Shown piece by piece: positions 42,992 through 51,908 of a DNA stretch of 64,000 bases. Below the pieces are notes generated by a model. That model searched no databases and was not told the origin of the DNA. It worked only from the letters and a program-made list of their open reading frames with translations. The position numbers were made by a program, and so were the translations under genes. Positions within the stretch are counted from its first letter, which is position 1. Each line of letters begins with the position of its first letter. Location of the stretch: NCBI RefSeq assembly GCF_000019725.1, contig NC_010505.1:1972001-2036000 (forward strand), given 5' to 3'. Origin of the DNA: Methylobacterium radiotolerans JCM 2831. GTDB taxonomy: Bacteria; Pseudomonadota; Alphaproteobacteria; Rhizobiales; Beijerinckiaceae.

Positions 42992-45358
42992 CTACCGCGC
43001 GCCGCGGTGGAGGTCGCCCTCGATCAGCAGGGCGCTGCGGCTGTCGAGCCGCGAGCGGTAGACCTGCAGGTTCTCCATGACCCGCTGCACGTAGTTGCGC
43101 GTCTCCGTGAACGGGATGCGCTCCACCCAGTCGATCACGTCGACGTCGCCCTTGCGCGGGTCGCCGTAGGCGTCGATCCACTTCTTCACGTTGCCGCCGC
43201 CCGCGTTGTAGGACGCGAAGGCGAGCACGTAGGAGCCGCGCCAATCCTCCATCAGCTCGCCGAGATGGGCCTGGCCGAGCTTGGCGCAGTAGGCGGGGTC
43301 GCTGGTCAGCCGGTCGACGTCGAACGCCGTCGAGACCCGGCGGGCGGTGCGCTGGGCGGTGGCCGGCATCATCTGCATCAGCCCCCGGGCGCCGACGCCC
43401 GACTGCGCCCGCGGGTCGAACTGGCTCTCCTGGCGGGCGATGGCGTAGACCATGGCCCGCTCGACCTGCGGCACCGCCGTGAAGGTCTCGTAGCTGGGAA
43501 TGCCGATCGTCGGGTAGGCGTGGGCGTCGAGCGGCAGGCCGCGCTGGACCGCGAGCTTGCCGATCGCCACCAGGGCGCGGGCGTCCTTCATGTCGGTGGC
43601 GAGGTCGCCGAGCGCCTGGAGCTCGCGCGGGTCCGAGAGGTCCCGGGCGGCGTCGATGTAGAGCGGGAGGGCCAGCTCCTTGATCCCGGCCTCGCCGAGC
43701 AGGCGCAGGGCGCGGATGGAGAGCCGCCCGTCGAAGGCCTGGCGCTCCGCGCCCTCGAGGTCGGCCGGCGCCCGCAGGGGCAGGCTGGTCTGGCCGAGCC
43801 GGGCCCGGGCCACCTGGCCGTAATAGGCGATCGGCTGCAGGGCGGCGCGCTCGTAGAAGCGCTTCGCCTCCTCCGACTGGCCGAGCGCCTCGGCCGCCCG
43901 TCCCTGCCAGTAGGCGGCCCGCGCCACCGAGATCGGGCTCTCGGCGATCGCCGCCACCTGCGCGAAATGCTGCGCGGCGGCGGCGGGATCGCCGGCGAAG
44001 CGGAGCGCGATCCAGCCGGCGTGGAACTCGGCCTCGATGCGCTTCTCGGGCGAGCGCGCCGCCGGCTGGCTCGCCACCGCGTAGGCGGTCTTGGCATCGC
44101 CGAGGTCGAGGAGCTTGCGCGCCACGATCCGGCGCTCGATCCACCACTCGTCGCCGTCGACCAGCACGTCCGGGTTGCTCGGCGCCGTGGCGAGCACGGC
44201 GGCGGCGGCCTCGGGCTTGTCGGCCCGGCGGAGATACTGCGCCCGGGAGAAGATGTAGGAGGCGTCCCCGCGCAGCGACGGCGGCACGGCGGCGAGCGCG
44301 GCCGCGGCGCCGGAGGACTTGTCCTCCACGGCCCGGCGGGCGCGCACGAGGCTGGCGTAGCCGCCGCCCGCGTAGCCGGCCGCCCGGCCGGCGCTCTCCC
44401 AGTCGTCCTTCAGGAGCGCCCGCTCCATCCGGTAGCGGTGGTCGACACGGGTCAGCGCGTCCGGGAAGGCGTCGAGCACCTTGGCCTCGAGGCTGCGGCC
44501 GAAGCTCTCGGTGCGCCAGAGGTCGCGGACCATCTCGGCGGCGTCGGCCTCGCAGCCGTCGGCGCGCAGGGCCAGCGCCAGGGCGAACTTGCCCGGCGCG
44601 CTCGACGGCTTCGCCGTGGCGAAGTAGGCCCGGACGACCGCGGGGGATTTCCGCTCGGAGAGCAGCGCCTCCTCGGCCCGGCGGCGCAGCAGCGGGCCCG
44701 CCGGCCAGTCCGGGTTGGCCCGGACGAACGCGACGGTGCGGTTGAAGCCGATCCCGGCGCCCGCGCGGATCGCCACCCATTCGAGCAGCGCCCGCGCGGC
44801 CGGGTCGGTGAAGCCGTCGCGCATCCGGTCGCCGTCGGCGACCCGGCCCTTGCGGTAGAGGTCGATGGCGCCGCGCAGCAGCGTCGGGTCGGTGTCGCCG
44901 GAGATCTTGGGCCGCGCCGGGTCCGGCACCTCGGGCACCGGGGCCGCCGGGGTGACGGCGGCGTCGGGCAGCGGGAAGGCCACCGGGGCGTCGGGGTCGG
45001 CGGAGGCGTAGGCCGAGGCCGCGGCGGGCAGCGTCCGGGCGGGCTCCTCGCCCTTGTCGTCGCCGCCGGAGGCGTGGACCGGGTCGAGCTTCAGGGCGTC
45101 GGCCGCGACCGGGTCGGCGGCCTTCGCGGCCTGGGCGCCCCGGACCTGGGCGGTCGAGAGGGCGGCGTCGCTCGCCGGCGGGGTCGGCTGCGAGGCGGGC
45201 TGCGAGCTCGGCTGCGACGCGGGCGCCGCCAGGGCCGCCGCGGTCGGCGCGTCCGTGCCGACCTGACCGGCCAGCGCGACGCCGACGGTGGCGACGAGCG
45301 CGGCGGCGGTGAGGGACGTGCGCTTCGAGGCCGGAGACGAGGCCGCGGGTCGGATCAC
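42992..45358 (-). CDS. Soluble lytic murein transglycosylase, Slt70-like
   Basis: 788 residues. N-terminal signal segment (SLTAAALVATVGVALA|GQ), an Ala/Pro-rich spacer of about 130 residues, a long alpha-helical superhelical (U/L-shaped) domain, and a C-terminal SLT domain with the catalytic Glu in AIARQESQFDPRAQSGVG, GLMQMMPATAQ and SYVLAFASYNAGGGNVKKW, followed by TETRNYVQRVMENLQVYRS. It cleaves peptidoglycan glycan strands to 1,6-anhydro products. GTG 45358 is preceded by GGGGGGA. Divergent from dapA across 200 bp. Confidence 0.93.
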   Translation of the reverse strand: MIRPAASSPASKRTSLTAAALVATVGVALAGQVGTDAPTAAALAAPASQPSSQPASQPTPPASDAALSTAQVRGAQAAKAADPVAADALKLDPVHASGGDDKGEEPARTLPAAASAYASADPDAPVAFPLPDAAVTPAAPVPEVPDPARPKISGDTDPTLLRGAIDLYRKGRVADGDRMRDGFTDPAARALLEWVAIRAGAGIGFNRTVAFVRANPDWPAGPLLRRRAEEALLSERKSPAVVRAYFATAKPSSAPGKFALALALRADGCEADAAEMVRDLWRTESFGRSLEAKVLDAFPDALTRVDHRYRMERALLKDDWESAGRAAGYAGGGYASLVRARRAVEDKSSGAAAALAAVPPSLRGDASYIFSRAQYLRRADKPEAAAAVLATAPSNPDVLVDGDEWWIERRIVARKLLDLGDAKTAYAVASQPAARSPEKRIEAEFHAGWIALRFAGDPAAAAQHFAQVAAIAESPISVARAAYWQGRAAEALGQSEEAKRFYERAALQPIAYYGQVARARLGQTSLPLRAPADLEGAERQAFDGRLSIRALRLLGEAGIKELALPLYIDAARDLSDPRELQALGDLATDMKDARALVAIGKLAVQRGLPLDAHAYPTIGIPSYETFTAVPQVERAMVYAIARQESQFDPRAQSGVGARGLMQMMPATAQRTARRVSTAFDVDRLTSDPAYCAKLGQAHLGELMEDWRGSYVLAFASYNAGGGNVKKWIDAYGDPRKGDVDVIDWVERIPFTETRNYVQRVMENLQVYRSRLDSRSALLIEGDLHRGAR

Positions 45359-45558
45359 GATTCCCCCCTACTGATCACCGGAGCGGGAAAGGTCGAGGAT
45401 CGGGCTGTGACCATTAAGATCGCGTTAACCGTCGCCACGATCTGTTTGCGCGCCGTGACGCGACCGCCTATGTCTGCCGGTCCGTGCCCGCACGATGCGG
45501 ACCACGCGCGGCGCCGAGACCGCCGAAATCCCAGCTGGGACCCTTTGGGACGCCTGAG

Positions 45559-46458
45559 ATGACCGAGATGACCGGGAGCCGCCTGCGGGGCTCGCTCACC
45601 GCGCTTGTGACGCCCTTCCGCGACGGGGCCTTCGACGAGGCCGCGTTCCGAAAGTTCGTGCGCTGGCAGATCGAGCAGGGCAGCCACGGCCTCGTGCCCA
45701 CCGGCACCACCGGCGAGAGCCCGACCCTCACCCATTCCGAGCACGACCGGGTGGTCGAGGCCTGCATCGACGAGGCGGGCGGGCGCGTGCCGGTCGTGGC
45801 AGGCGCGGGCTCCAACTCGACGGCCGAGGCGGTCGAGCGGGCGCAGCACGCCGAGCGCGCGGGCGCCGACGCCGTCCTCGTGGTGACGCCGTACTACAAC
45901 AAGCCGACGCAGGCGGGCCTCTACGCCCACTTCAAGGCCGTCAACGATGCGGTCGGCATTCCGATCATCATCTACAACATCCCGCCGCGCTCCGTCATCG
46001 ACATGAGCGTCGAGACGATGGCCCGGCTCTTCGAGCTGAAGAACATCGCCGGCGTGAAGGACGCGACCGCCAAGATCGACCGCGTCAGCCAGCAGCGTCA
46101 GGCCATGGGCGACAGCTTCATCCAGCTTTCGGGCGAAGATGCGACGGCGCTCGGCTACAACGCCCACGGCGGCCACGGCTGCATCTCGGTGGTGGCGAAC
46201 GTCGCCCCGCGCCTCTGCGCCGACCTCCAGGAGGCGACGCTCGCGGGCGACTACGCCAAGGCGCTGACCCTCCAGGACAGGCTGTTCCCGCTGCAGACGG
46301 GCCTGTTCGCCGAGGCCAACCCGGCGCCGGTGAAGTACGCGCTGTCGCGGCTCGGCCACATGACCGACGAGCTGCGCCTGCCGCTCGTGCCGGTGACCGA
46401 GCCCACCAAGCGCATCGTCGACGACGCCCTGCGCCACGCCGGCCTGCTGGTCGACTGA
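45559..46458 (+). CDS. dapA: 4-hydroxy-tetrahydrodipicolinate synthase, DapA
   Basis: Condenses pyruvate and aspartate semialdehyde in the diaminopimelate/lysine pathway. 299 residues; TGTTGES (substrate Thr pair), the Schiff-base Lys in GVKDAT, catalytic Tyr in IIYNIPPRS, and [15 protein letters not shown] are present. ATG 45559 ([20 protein letters not shown]) is preferred to a longer frame from 45484. It is followed by smpB at 16 bp, a frequent alphaproteobacterial order. DAP is also used by the Slt substrate peptidoglycan, but no regulatory link is visible. Confidence 0.95.
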   Translation: MTEMTGSRLRGSLTALVTPFRDGAFDEAAFRKFVRWQIEQGSHGLVPTGTTGESPTLTHSEHDRVVEACIDEAGGRVPVVAGAGSNSTAEAVERAQHAERAGADAVLVVTPYYNKPTQAGLYAHFKAVNDAVGIPIIIYNIPPRSVIDMSVETMARLFELKNIAGVKDATAKIDRVSQQRQAMGDSFIQLSGEDATALGYNAHGGHGCISVVANVAPRLCADLQEATLAGDYAKALTLQDRLFPLQTGLFAEANPAPVKYALSRLGHMTDELRLPLVPVTEPTKRIVDDALRHAGLLVD

Positions 46459-46473
46459 GGGAAGTCACGCATC

Positions 46474-46947
46474 ATGGCCCCGAAACCGGAGCCCAGTCGG
46501 CGCATCGTCGCCGACAACCGCGCCGCGCGCTATCACTACACGATCGAGGACACGCTCGAGGCCGGCATCGCGCTGACCGGCACCGAGGTGAAGTCCCTGC
46601 GCGGCGGCAAGGCGACGATCGGCGAGGCCTATGCCGGACCCTCCGGCACCGACCTGATGCTGTTCAATGCCTACATCCCGGAATACCTGGAGGCGAACCG
46701 CTTCAACCACGACACCAAGCGCCCGCGCCGCCTGCTGCTGCACCGCCGCCAGATCAACAAGCTGATCGGCGCGACCCAGCGCCAGGGCTACACGGTGGTG
46801 CCGCTGAAGATCTACTTCAACGACAAGGGACGGGCGAAGGTCGAGCTGGGTCTGGGCAAGGGCAAGCAGGCCCACGACAAGCGCGAGGCGGTCAAGGAGC
46901 GCGACTGGCAGCGCGACCGGGCGCGGCTGATGCGGGACCGGGGCTGA
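46474..46947 (+). CDS. smpB: SsrA-binding protein SmpB
   Basis: Binds tmRNA and brings it to stalled ribosomes for trans-translation. 157 residues: [45 protein letters not shown], and the basic C-terminal tail ([20 protein letters not shown]), all typical. Starts 16 bp after dapA. The tmRNA gene is not in the window. A palindromic repeat follows at 46955-47039. Confidence 0.97.
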   Translation: MAPKPEPSRRIVADNRAARYHYTIEDTLEAGIALTGTEVKSLRGGKATIGEAYAGPSGTDLMLFNAYIPEYLEANRFNHDTKRPRRLLLHRRQINKLIGATQRQGYTVVPLKIYFNDKGRAKVELGLGKGKQAHDKREAVKERDWQRDRARLMRDRG

Positions 46948-46954
46948 GGCCGGG

Positions 46955-47039
46955 CGTCATCGCGAGCGGAGCGGAGCGACCCAGGGTGTCGCGACGTCGG
47001 CGAGCGGTGCGCCTCTGGATCGCTCCGCTCGCGATGACG
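46955..47039. repeat. Palindromic (REP-like) element after smpB
   Basis: Left arm CGTCATCGCGAGCGGAGCG (46955-46973) and its exact 19-bp complement (47021-47039), with a 47-bp interior. The arms resemble a palindrome class I recall as common in alphaproteobacterial intergenic DNA; copy number in this genome is unknown. It may stabilise the smpB mRNA end. Confidence 0.85.
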
Positions 47040-47077
47040 GGTGCCGCGGCCGTGCGCCGAGCCGGGAGGAGACATCC

Positions 47078-47647
47078 ATGCCGTCCACCCACGACGCCCT
47101 GCCCGACGACCTGCCCGTCCCCGTCGACGACGGCGCGGCCGACCATCTGCGCGGGATGCGCCTGCCCGACGTGGCGCTCACCGCCACGGACGGCCGCACG
47201 GTCTCGCTGGCGCGGCTGCCGGGCCGCACCGTGGCCTACGCCTACCCGCGCACCGGCGAGCCGGGTCAGCCGGGCCTGACGCCCGACTGGGACGCGATCC
47301 CGGGCGCCCGGGGCTGCACGCCGCAGGCCTGCGATTTCCGCGATCACCACGGCGACCTGAAGGCCCGGGGCGTCGCGCAGGTCTTCGGCCTCTCGACCCA
47401 GACGAGCGCCTACCAGCGGGAGGCGGCCGAGCGCCTGCGCCTGCCCTTCCCGCTGCTGGCCGATCCGCACCGGGCCTTCGCGATGGCGGCGCGCCTGCCG
47501 GTCTTCGAGGCCGGCGGCCACGTGCTGCTGCGCCGCCTCACCCTGGTGATCGACGACGGCGTCGTGAGCCAGCTGTTCTACCCGGTCTTCCCGCCGGACC
47601 GGAGCGCCCGGCAGGTCCTCGACTGGCTCGACGCGGCCGGCGCCTGA
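47078..47647 (+). CDS. Peroxiredoxin (AhpC/TSA, PrxQ-like)
   Basis: 189 residues: after a 40-residue N-terminal region, a redoxin fold MRLPDVALTATDGRTVSLARL, YAYPRTGEPG, and GARGCTPQACDFRD, in which Cys (peroxidatic) and a second Cys five residues on form the CxxxxC of atypical 2-Cys PrxQ/BCP enzymes. The usual Pro-x-x-x-Thr-x-x-Cys motif is altered to PRTG...GARGCTPQAC. The family reduces peroxides with thioredoxin-type donors. GAGGAG lies before ATG 47078. Convergent with the NYN gene, 4 bp apart. Confidence 0.9.
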   Translation: MPSTHDALPDDLPVPVDDGAADHLRGMRLPDVALTATDGRTVSLARLPGRTVAYAYPRTGEPGQPGLTPDWDAIPGARGCTPQACDFRDHHGDLKARGVAQVFGLSTQTSAYQREAAERLRLPFPLLADPHRAFAMAARLPVFEAGGHVLLRRLTLVIDDGVVSQLFYPVFPPDRSARQVLDWLDAAGA

Positions 47648-47651
47648 GGCG

Positions 47652-48293
47652 CTACTCCGCCTCGGACTCCGGCTGGCGGATGCCGTAGCGGTTCTCCAGG
47701 CCCGGATTGGCCCGGCCCTCCCCGCGGTAGCGGGTCGGCGCCTCCCCGGAGGCCCGGGCCGGGCGCTCGCCGGGCTCGCGCCCGATGCGGCCCGCGAGGC
47801 TCGCGAGGTCGACGAACTCGTCGGCCTGCCGCCGCAGCTCGTCCGAGATCATCGCCGGCTGGGTCTGGATCGTGGAGATCACCGTCACCTTCACGCCGCG
47901 CCGCTGCATCGCCTCGACCAGGGAGCGGAAATCGCCGTCCCCCGAGAAGAGGATCATGTGGTCGATGTGCGGGCTGAGCTCGAGGGCGTCGATCGCCAGC
48001 TCGATGTCCATGTTGCCCTTGTACTTGCGCCGCCCCATCGAGTCCGTGAACTCCTTCACGGGCTTGGTCACGACGCGGTAGCCGTTGTAGTCGAGCCAGT
48101 CGATCAGCGGCCGGATCGACGAATATTCCTGATCCTCGATCATGGCCGTATAATAGAATGCCCGCAGGAGATTCTCTCGCGACTGAAATTCCTTGAGCAG
48201 CTTCTTGTAGTCGATGTCGAAACCGAGGGCCTTGGTGGTGGCGTAGAGGTTGGCGCCGTCGATGAAGATGGCGCTGCGCTGGGTCGCTGGCAT
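47652..48293 (-). CDS. NYN-domain (LabA-like) protein
   Basis: 213 residues from ATG 48293 (MPATQRSAIFIDGANLYA). NYN/PIN-like ribonuclease fold: FIDGANLY (first Asp), GNMDIELAIDAL and ILFSGDGDFRSLVEAMQ (further Asp residues), the pattern of the LabA/DUF88 family. Catalytic Asp residues are conserved, so a ribonuclease role is plausible but unproven. The C-terminal 45 residues are Arg/Gly/Glu-rich and disordered. The position beside rsh/rpoZ on the same strand is common in alphaproteobacteria. Confidence 0.87.
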   Translation of the reverse strand: MPATQRSAIFIDGANLYATTKALGFDIDYKKLLKEFQSRENLLRAFYYTAMIEDQEYSSIRPLIDWLDYNGYRVVTKPVKEFTDSMGRRKYKGNMDIELAIDALELSPHIDHMILFSGDGDFRSLVEAMQRRGVKVTVISTIQTQPAMISDELRRQADEFVDLASLAGRIGREPGERPARASGEAPTRYRGEGRANPGLENRYGIRQPESEAE

Positions 48294-48655
48294 GAACAGG
48301 TCAGATCCCGAAAAATCGTGGGTGACAGGAAATCGTCTGAACAATCGGTCAGGGTTCGCCCGGGGCGAATGGCCGGGACGAGCGGTCGAGGACGGTGCTC
48401 CGCGATCGCGGCCGCCACGCTCTGCAATCCGGGGTGGACCGGCGCGGTCGGAGATCCGCGCGACCGCCGCCCCGGGCGCCGGACCATTCGATTCAAACGG
48501 GTCCGTGTCAAGCAGAGCACGAGACTGTGCGGACCTGAAAAACTCAATCCGTGGTCGGGAATAATTGGCCGCGCCAGGGATTCATCATGAAGAAGACGGT
48601 TTACGGAAGTTGATCCTGTAAACCTCAGATCCACCGGGCCCCGCGACTCTCGGCC
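48294..48655. other. Gap between rsh and NYN gene, no feature recognised
   Basis: 362 bp between the rsh stop and the NYN start, both on the minus strand. The part near 48500-48620 is AT-richer and is the probable promoter region of the NYN gene. No convincing gene, tRNA-like fold or terminator was found. Confidence 0.5.
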
Positions 48656-51112
48656 TCAGCCGTTCACGCGCTCCACGCTGTTGACCGGGCGCTTGCCGCG
48701 CAGCTCGGCGATGATCGCGTTGAGATGCTGGAGATCCCAGACCGACAGGTCGATGGTGATGTCGGTGAAGTCCTGGGTGCGCCGCTTCATCGAGATGTTG
48801 TCGATGTTGCCGTCGTGGTCGGCGATCACCTGGGCGATCTGGGCGAACACCCCGGGCTCGTTGATCGACTTGAGCGCCAGCCGGGCCGGGAAGCGCTCGC
48901 CGCCGAGCGCCTCCGTGTCCCAGCGGACGTCGAGCCAGCGCTCCGGCTCGTTGTCGAAGGCCGCGAGCGCCGCCGACTGGATCGGGTAGACGGTCACGCC
49001 GACGCCGGGAGTCAGGATGCCGACGATCCGGTCGCCCGGGACCGCGCCGCCGTTCGGCGCGAAGGTCACCGGCAGGTCGCCCGCGAGGCCCCGGATCGGG
49101 ATGGCGTCGCTGCGATCCGCGTCCTCCCCCTCCTTGCCGCCCTCGGCCCCCGGGAAGGTCAGCCGCATGGTCTGGTCGGAGGAGCGCACGAGCCGGCCCG
49201 CGCCGCTGGCGGCGCCCTGCGCGGCGGAGGGCCGGCGCTCGTCGCGGTGGTCGGGATACACGGCGCGGACGACGTCGCCCGAGAACATCTCGCCCCGCCC
49301 CACGGCGGCGAAGACGTCCTCGGTGGTGGCGCGGGCGAGCCGCGGCAGGGCGCCCCGGAGCTTGTCCTCCGAGAAGGTCTTGGCGGCGCGCTCGAACGCC
49401 CGGTCCAGGATCTGGCGGCCGAGGCCGGCATATTGCCGGCGCACGGCGGTGCGGGTCGCCCGCCGGATCGCCGCGCGGGCCTTGCCGGTCACCACGAGGG
49501 ATTCCCAGGCCGCCGGGGGCGAGGCGCCGTCGGAGCGGCTGATCTCGACCTCGTCGCCGTTGGCGAGCTCGTGCAGGAGCGGCGCCATCCGGCCGTTGAT
49601 CTTGGCGCCCACCGCGGTGTTGCCCACGTCGGTGTGGACCGCGTAGGCGAAGTCGATCGGCGTCGCGCCCCGCGGCAGGGCGATCAGCCGGCCCTTCGGG
49701 GTGAAGCAGAACACCTGGTCCTGGAACAGCTCCAGCTTGGTGTGCTCCAAGAACTCCTCGGGGCTGTCGCCCTCGGCGAGGAGCTCGATGGTCCGGCGCA
49801 GCCACTGGTAGGCACCGCTCTCGGCGGCGAGCCGGGGATGCACGCTGCCCTCGGCGCGGGCCGGGTCCTTGACCAGCTCGGCGCCGACTTCCTTGTACTG
49901 CGCGTGGGCCGCGATGCCGTACTCGGCGATGTCGTCCATGGCGCGGGTGCGGATCTGCAGCTCGACGCGCTGGCTCTTCGGCCCGATCACCGTGGTGTGG
50001 ATCGAGCGGTAATCGTTCTGCTTCGGGGTCGAGATGTAGTCCTTGTACCGGCCCGGCACCATCGGCCAGCTGGTGTGGACGATGCCCAGAGCCGCGTAGC
50101 AGTCCTGCACGGTGTCGACGACCACGCGGAAGCCGAAGATGTCGGAGAGCTGCTCGAAGGCGACGGACTTGCGCTCCATCTTCGACCAGATCGAGAACGG
50201 GCGCTTCTGCCGGCCGCTGACCTCGGCGGTGATCCCCTGCGCGCCGAGCTTCTCGGTGAGCACCTGCGCGATGGTCTCGACCACGCTCTCGGACTTGGCG
50301 GAGAGGCGCGTCAGGCGCTGCGTGATGGTGGCGTAGACCTCCGGCTCCAGGTTGCGGAAGGCCAGGTCCTCCAGCTCCTCGCGCAGCTCCTGCATGCCCA
50401 TGCGGCCGGCGAGCGGCGCGTAGATGTCGAGCGTCTCCTGCGCGATGCGGCGACGCTTGTCGTCGCGCATGTGCTGGAGGGTGCGCATGTTGTGCAGGCG
50501 GTCGGCGAGCTTGACCAGCAGCACGCGGACATCCGCCGCGACCGCGAGCAGCAGCTTGCGGAAGTTCTCGCCCTGCGCGGCCTGCTTGGAGACGAGGTCG
50601 AGGCGCTTGAGCTTGGTCAGGCCGTCGACCAGGGCGCCGATCTCCGGGCCGAACAGCCGGCGGATCTCCTCCAGCGTCGCCTCGGTGTCCTCGACGGTGT
50701 CGTGCAGGACCGCGGCCACGATGGTGGCGTCGTCGAGGTGGAGATCCGTCAGGATCGCCGCGACCTCGAGGGGATGGGCGAAGAAGGGGTCGCCCGAGGC
50801 GCGCTTCTGCGTGCCGTGCGCCTGCATGGCGTACACGTAGGCGCGGTTGAGCAGCGCCTCGTCGGCGGCCGGGTTGTAGCGCTTGACCCGCTCGACGAGC
50901 TCGTACTGGCGCATCATCCGCCGGGACGGCGCCGGCGCGTCCGGGGCGGTGCGCGGGGCCGGGATCACGCGCGGTTGTTCCGCGACGGCCGGGACGGCGC
51001 CGGCCTCCGGCGGCGCGGCCGCGCCGGGTGCCGGCGGGCCGGCCACGGAACGAGAGAACCCGGCGTCTCCGCCGGGTCCGGTCTCGGTCAGGTCGCGCGC
51101 ATCCAGGCCCAC
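48656..51112 (-). CDS. rsh: Bifunctional (p)ppGpp synthetase/hydrolase, Rsh (RelA/SpoT)
   Basis: Makes and degrades the alarmone (p)ppGpp; the single long RSH of alphaproteobacteria. 818 residues from GTG 51112: hydrolase domain with HD motif (AAVLHDTVEDTEATLEE) and ADRLHNMRTL; synthetase with GRYKDYISTPKQNDYRSIHT; TGS (FCFTPKGRLIALPRGATPIDF) and a C-terminal ACT domain (EPGVFAQIAQVIADHDGNID). Both catalytic centres look intact. The first 65 residues (Pro/Ala/Gly-rich) are an extension compared with many homologues; MMRQYELVERV at 50917 would be the classical start. rpoZ lies 10 bp upstream on the same strand, the conserved rpoZ-rsh order. Confidence 0.96.
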   Translation of the reverse strand: MGLDARDLTETGPGGDAGFSRSVAGPPAPGAAAPPEAGAVPAVAEQPRVIPAPRTAPDAPAPSRRMMRQYELVERVKRYNPAADEALLNRAYVYAMQAHGTQKRASGDPFFAHPLEVAAILTDLHLDDATIVAAVLHDTVEDTEATLEEIRRLFGPEIGALVDGLTKLKRLDLVSKQAAQGENFRKLLLAVAADVRVLLVKLADRLHNMRTLQHMRDDKRRRIAQETLDIYAPLAGRMGMQELREELEDLAFRNLEPEVYATITQRLTRLSAKSESVVETIAQVLTEKLGAQGITAEVSGRQKRPFSIWSKMERKSVAFEQLSDIFGFRVVVDTVQDCYAALGIVHTSWPMVPGRYKDYISTPKQNDYRSIHTTVIGPKSQRVELQIRTRAMDDIAEYGIAAHAQYKEVGAELVKDPARAEGSVHPRLAAESGAYQWLRRTIELLAEGDSPEEFLEHTKLELFQDQVFCFTPKGRLIALPRGATPIDFAYAVHTDVGNTAVGAKINGRMAPLLHELANGDEVEISRSDGASPPAAWESLVVTGKARAAIRRATRTAVRRQYAGLGRQILDRAFERAAKTFSEDKLRGALPRLARATTEDVFAAVGRGEMFSGDVVRAVYPDHRDERRPSAAQGAASGAGRLVRSSDQTMRLTFPGAEGGKEGEDADRSDAIPIRGLAGDLPVTFAPNGGAVPGDRIVGILTPGVGVTVYPIQSAALAAFDNEPERWLDVRWDTEALGGERFPARLALKSINEPGVFAQIAQVIADHDGNIDNISMKRRTQDFTDITIDLSVWDLQHLNAIIAELRGKRPVNSVERVNG

Positions 51113-51122
51113 GCCGTCAGGC

Positions 51123-51533
51123 TCACTCGCCCTCGTCGTCGGTCTCGACCGGCGGGGCGAGGTTCTCGAGGCCGCGCAGCAGGTCCTCCTCGCTCATGCG
51201 GTCGAACTGGACCGCCGCGTCGTCGCTGGAGGACTGGGGCGCCACCGCGGCGGCGGCCGGCGAGCTCGACAGCAGCGGCACGGTCTCGGCCTCGGGCTCG
51301 TCCACCTCGACGTACTTCTGCATCGAGTGGATCAGCTGCTCCTTGAGGTCGTCGGCCGTGATCGTCTCGTCGCCGATCTCGCGCAGGGCCACGACCGGGT
51401 TCTTGTCGCGGTCGCGGTCGATGGTCAGCGGGGCGCCGGCGGCCAGGAGGCGGGCCCGGTGGCTCGCCAGCAGCACCAGCTCGAAGCGGTTCTCGACCTT
51501 CTCGATGCAGTCTTCGACGGTGACGCGCGCCAT
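51123..51533 (-). CDS. rpoZ: RNA polymerase omega subunit, RpoZ
   Basis: 136 residues: [28 protein letters not shown] and [24 protein letters not shown], the omega consensus. The last 60 residues are acidic and Ser/Ala-rich and end DDEGE, an extension common in alphaproteobacteria. GAGCCGCCCC lies ahead of ATG 51533 (weak site). First in the rpoZ-rsh unit; divergent from fabD across 375 bp that hold an 11-bp tandem repeat. The longer open frame to 51863 is not credible because it runs through the repeat. Confidence 0.96.
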   Translation of the reverse strand: MARVTVEDCIEKVENRFELVLLASHRARLLAAGAPLTIDRDRDKNPVVALREIGDETITADDLKEQLIHSMQKYVEVDEPEAETVPLLSSSPAAAAVAPQSSSDDAAVQFDRMSEEDLLRGLENLAPPVETDDEGE

Positions 51534-51908
51534 GCGGGGCGGCTCCTTGGGCTTGAGCGACGGGGGATGTCGGGTATGGGCCCACTCTACACCGGATGCC
51601 GTTGTGCAACAAGCACAGCGGGTTGCGCAGGGCGCGCGCCCGGCGCGAACCCGGCGCGCGTCCGGCGAGCGTCCCACGAGCGTCCGACGAGCGTCCGACG
51701 AGCGTCCGACGAGCAGGCCGGTCCGGTCGCCCCCGGGGCCCCGGCGCCCCTCCGAGGCGCGCCGCCGACGCGCATCGTGCTGCGGCGTCATGGTGCGGCG
51801 CATTGTTGACACCCAGGGCCGCGGGTGCGAGTGCGCGCGCCATTCCAGAGTTTCGGCCGACACGGGCGGCGTTCGCGCGCCGCACGGCGCCGGCGATCAG
51901 GACGCAAC
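51534..51908. other. Divergent rpoZ/fabD intergenic region
   Basis: 375 bp with promoters expected for both directions. An 11-bp tandem repeat occupies 51655-51709. I could not define convincing -35/-10 pairs; a TTGACA is present at 51805-51810 on the plus strand, about 100 bp before fabD, with no strong -10 16-18 bp on. No gene recognised. Confidence 0.5.
51655..51709. repeat. 11-bp tandem repeat, 5 copies, between rpoZ and fabD
   Basis: Consensus CGAGCGTCCGA: degenerate copy 51655-51665, then 51666-51676 (one change), 51677-51687, 51688-51698 and 51699-51709 (identical). A partial copy CGAGC follows. The period of 11 is close to one DNA helical turn. Confidence 0.85.

Noticed and set aside
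48294..48655. Possible tRNA or small RNA gene (GGTTCG-like boxes near 48350)
   Set aside because: No cloverleaf could be folded around them by eye and no CCA end is present.
51655..51709. CRISPR-like array
   Set aside because: Units are 11 bp and directly adjacent with no spacers; no cas genes nearby.
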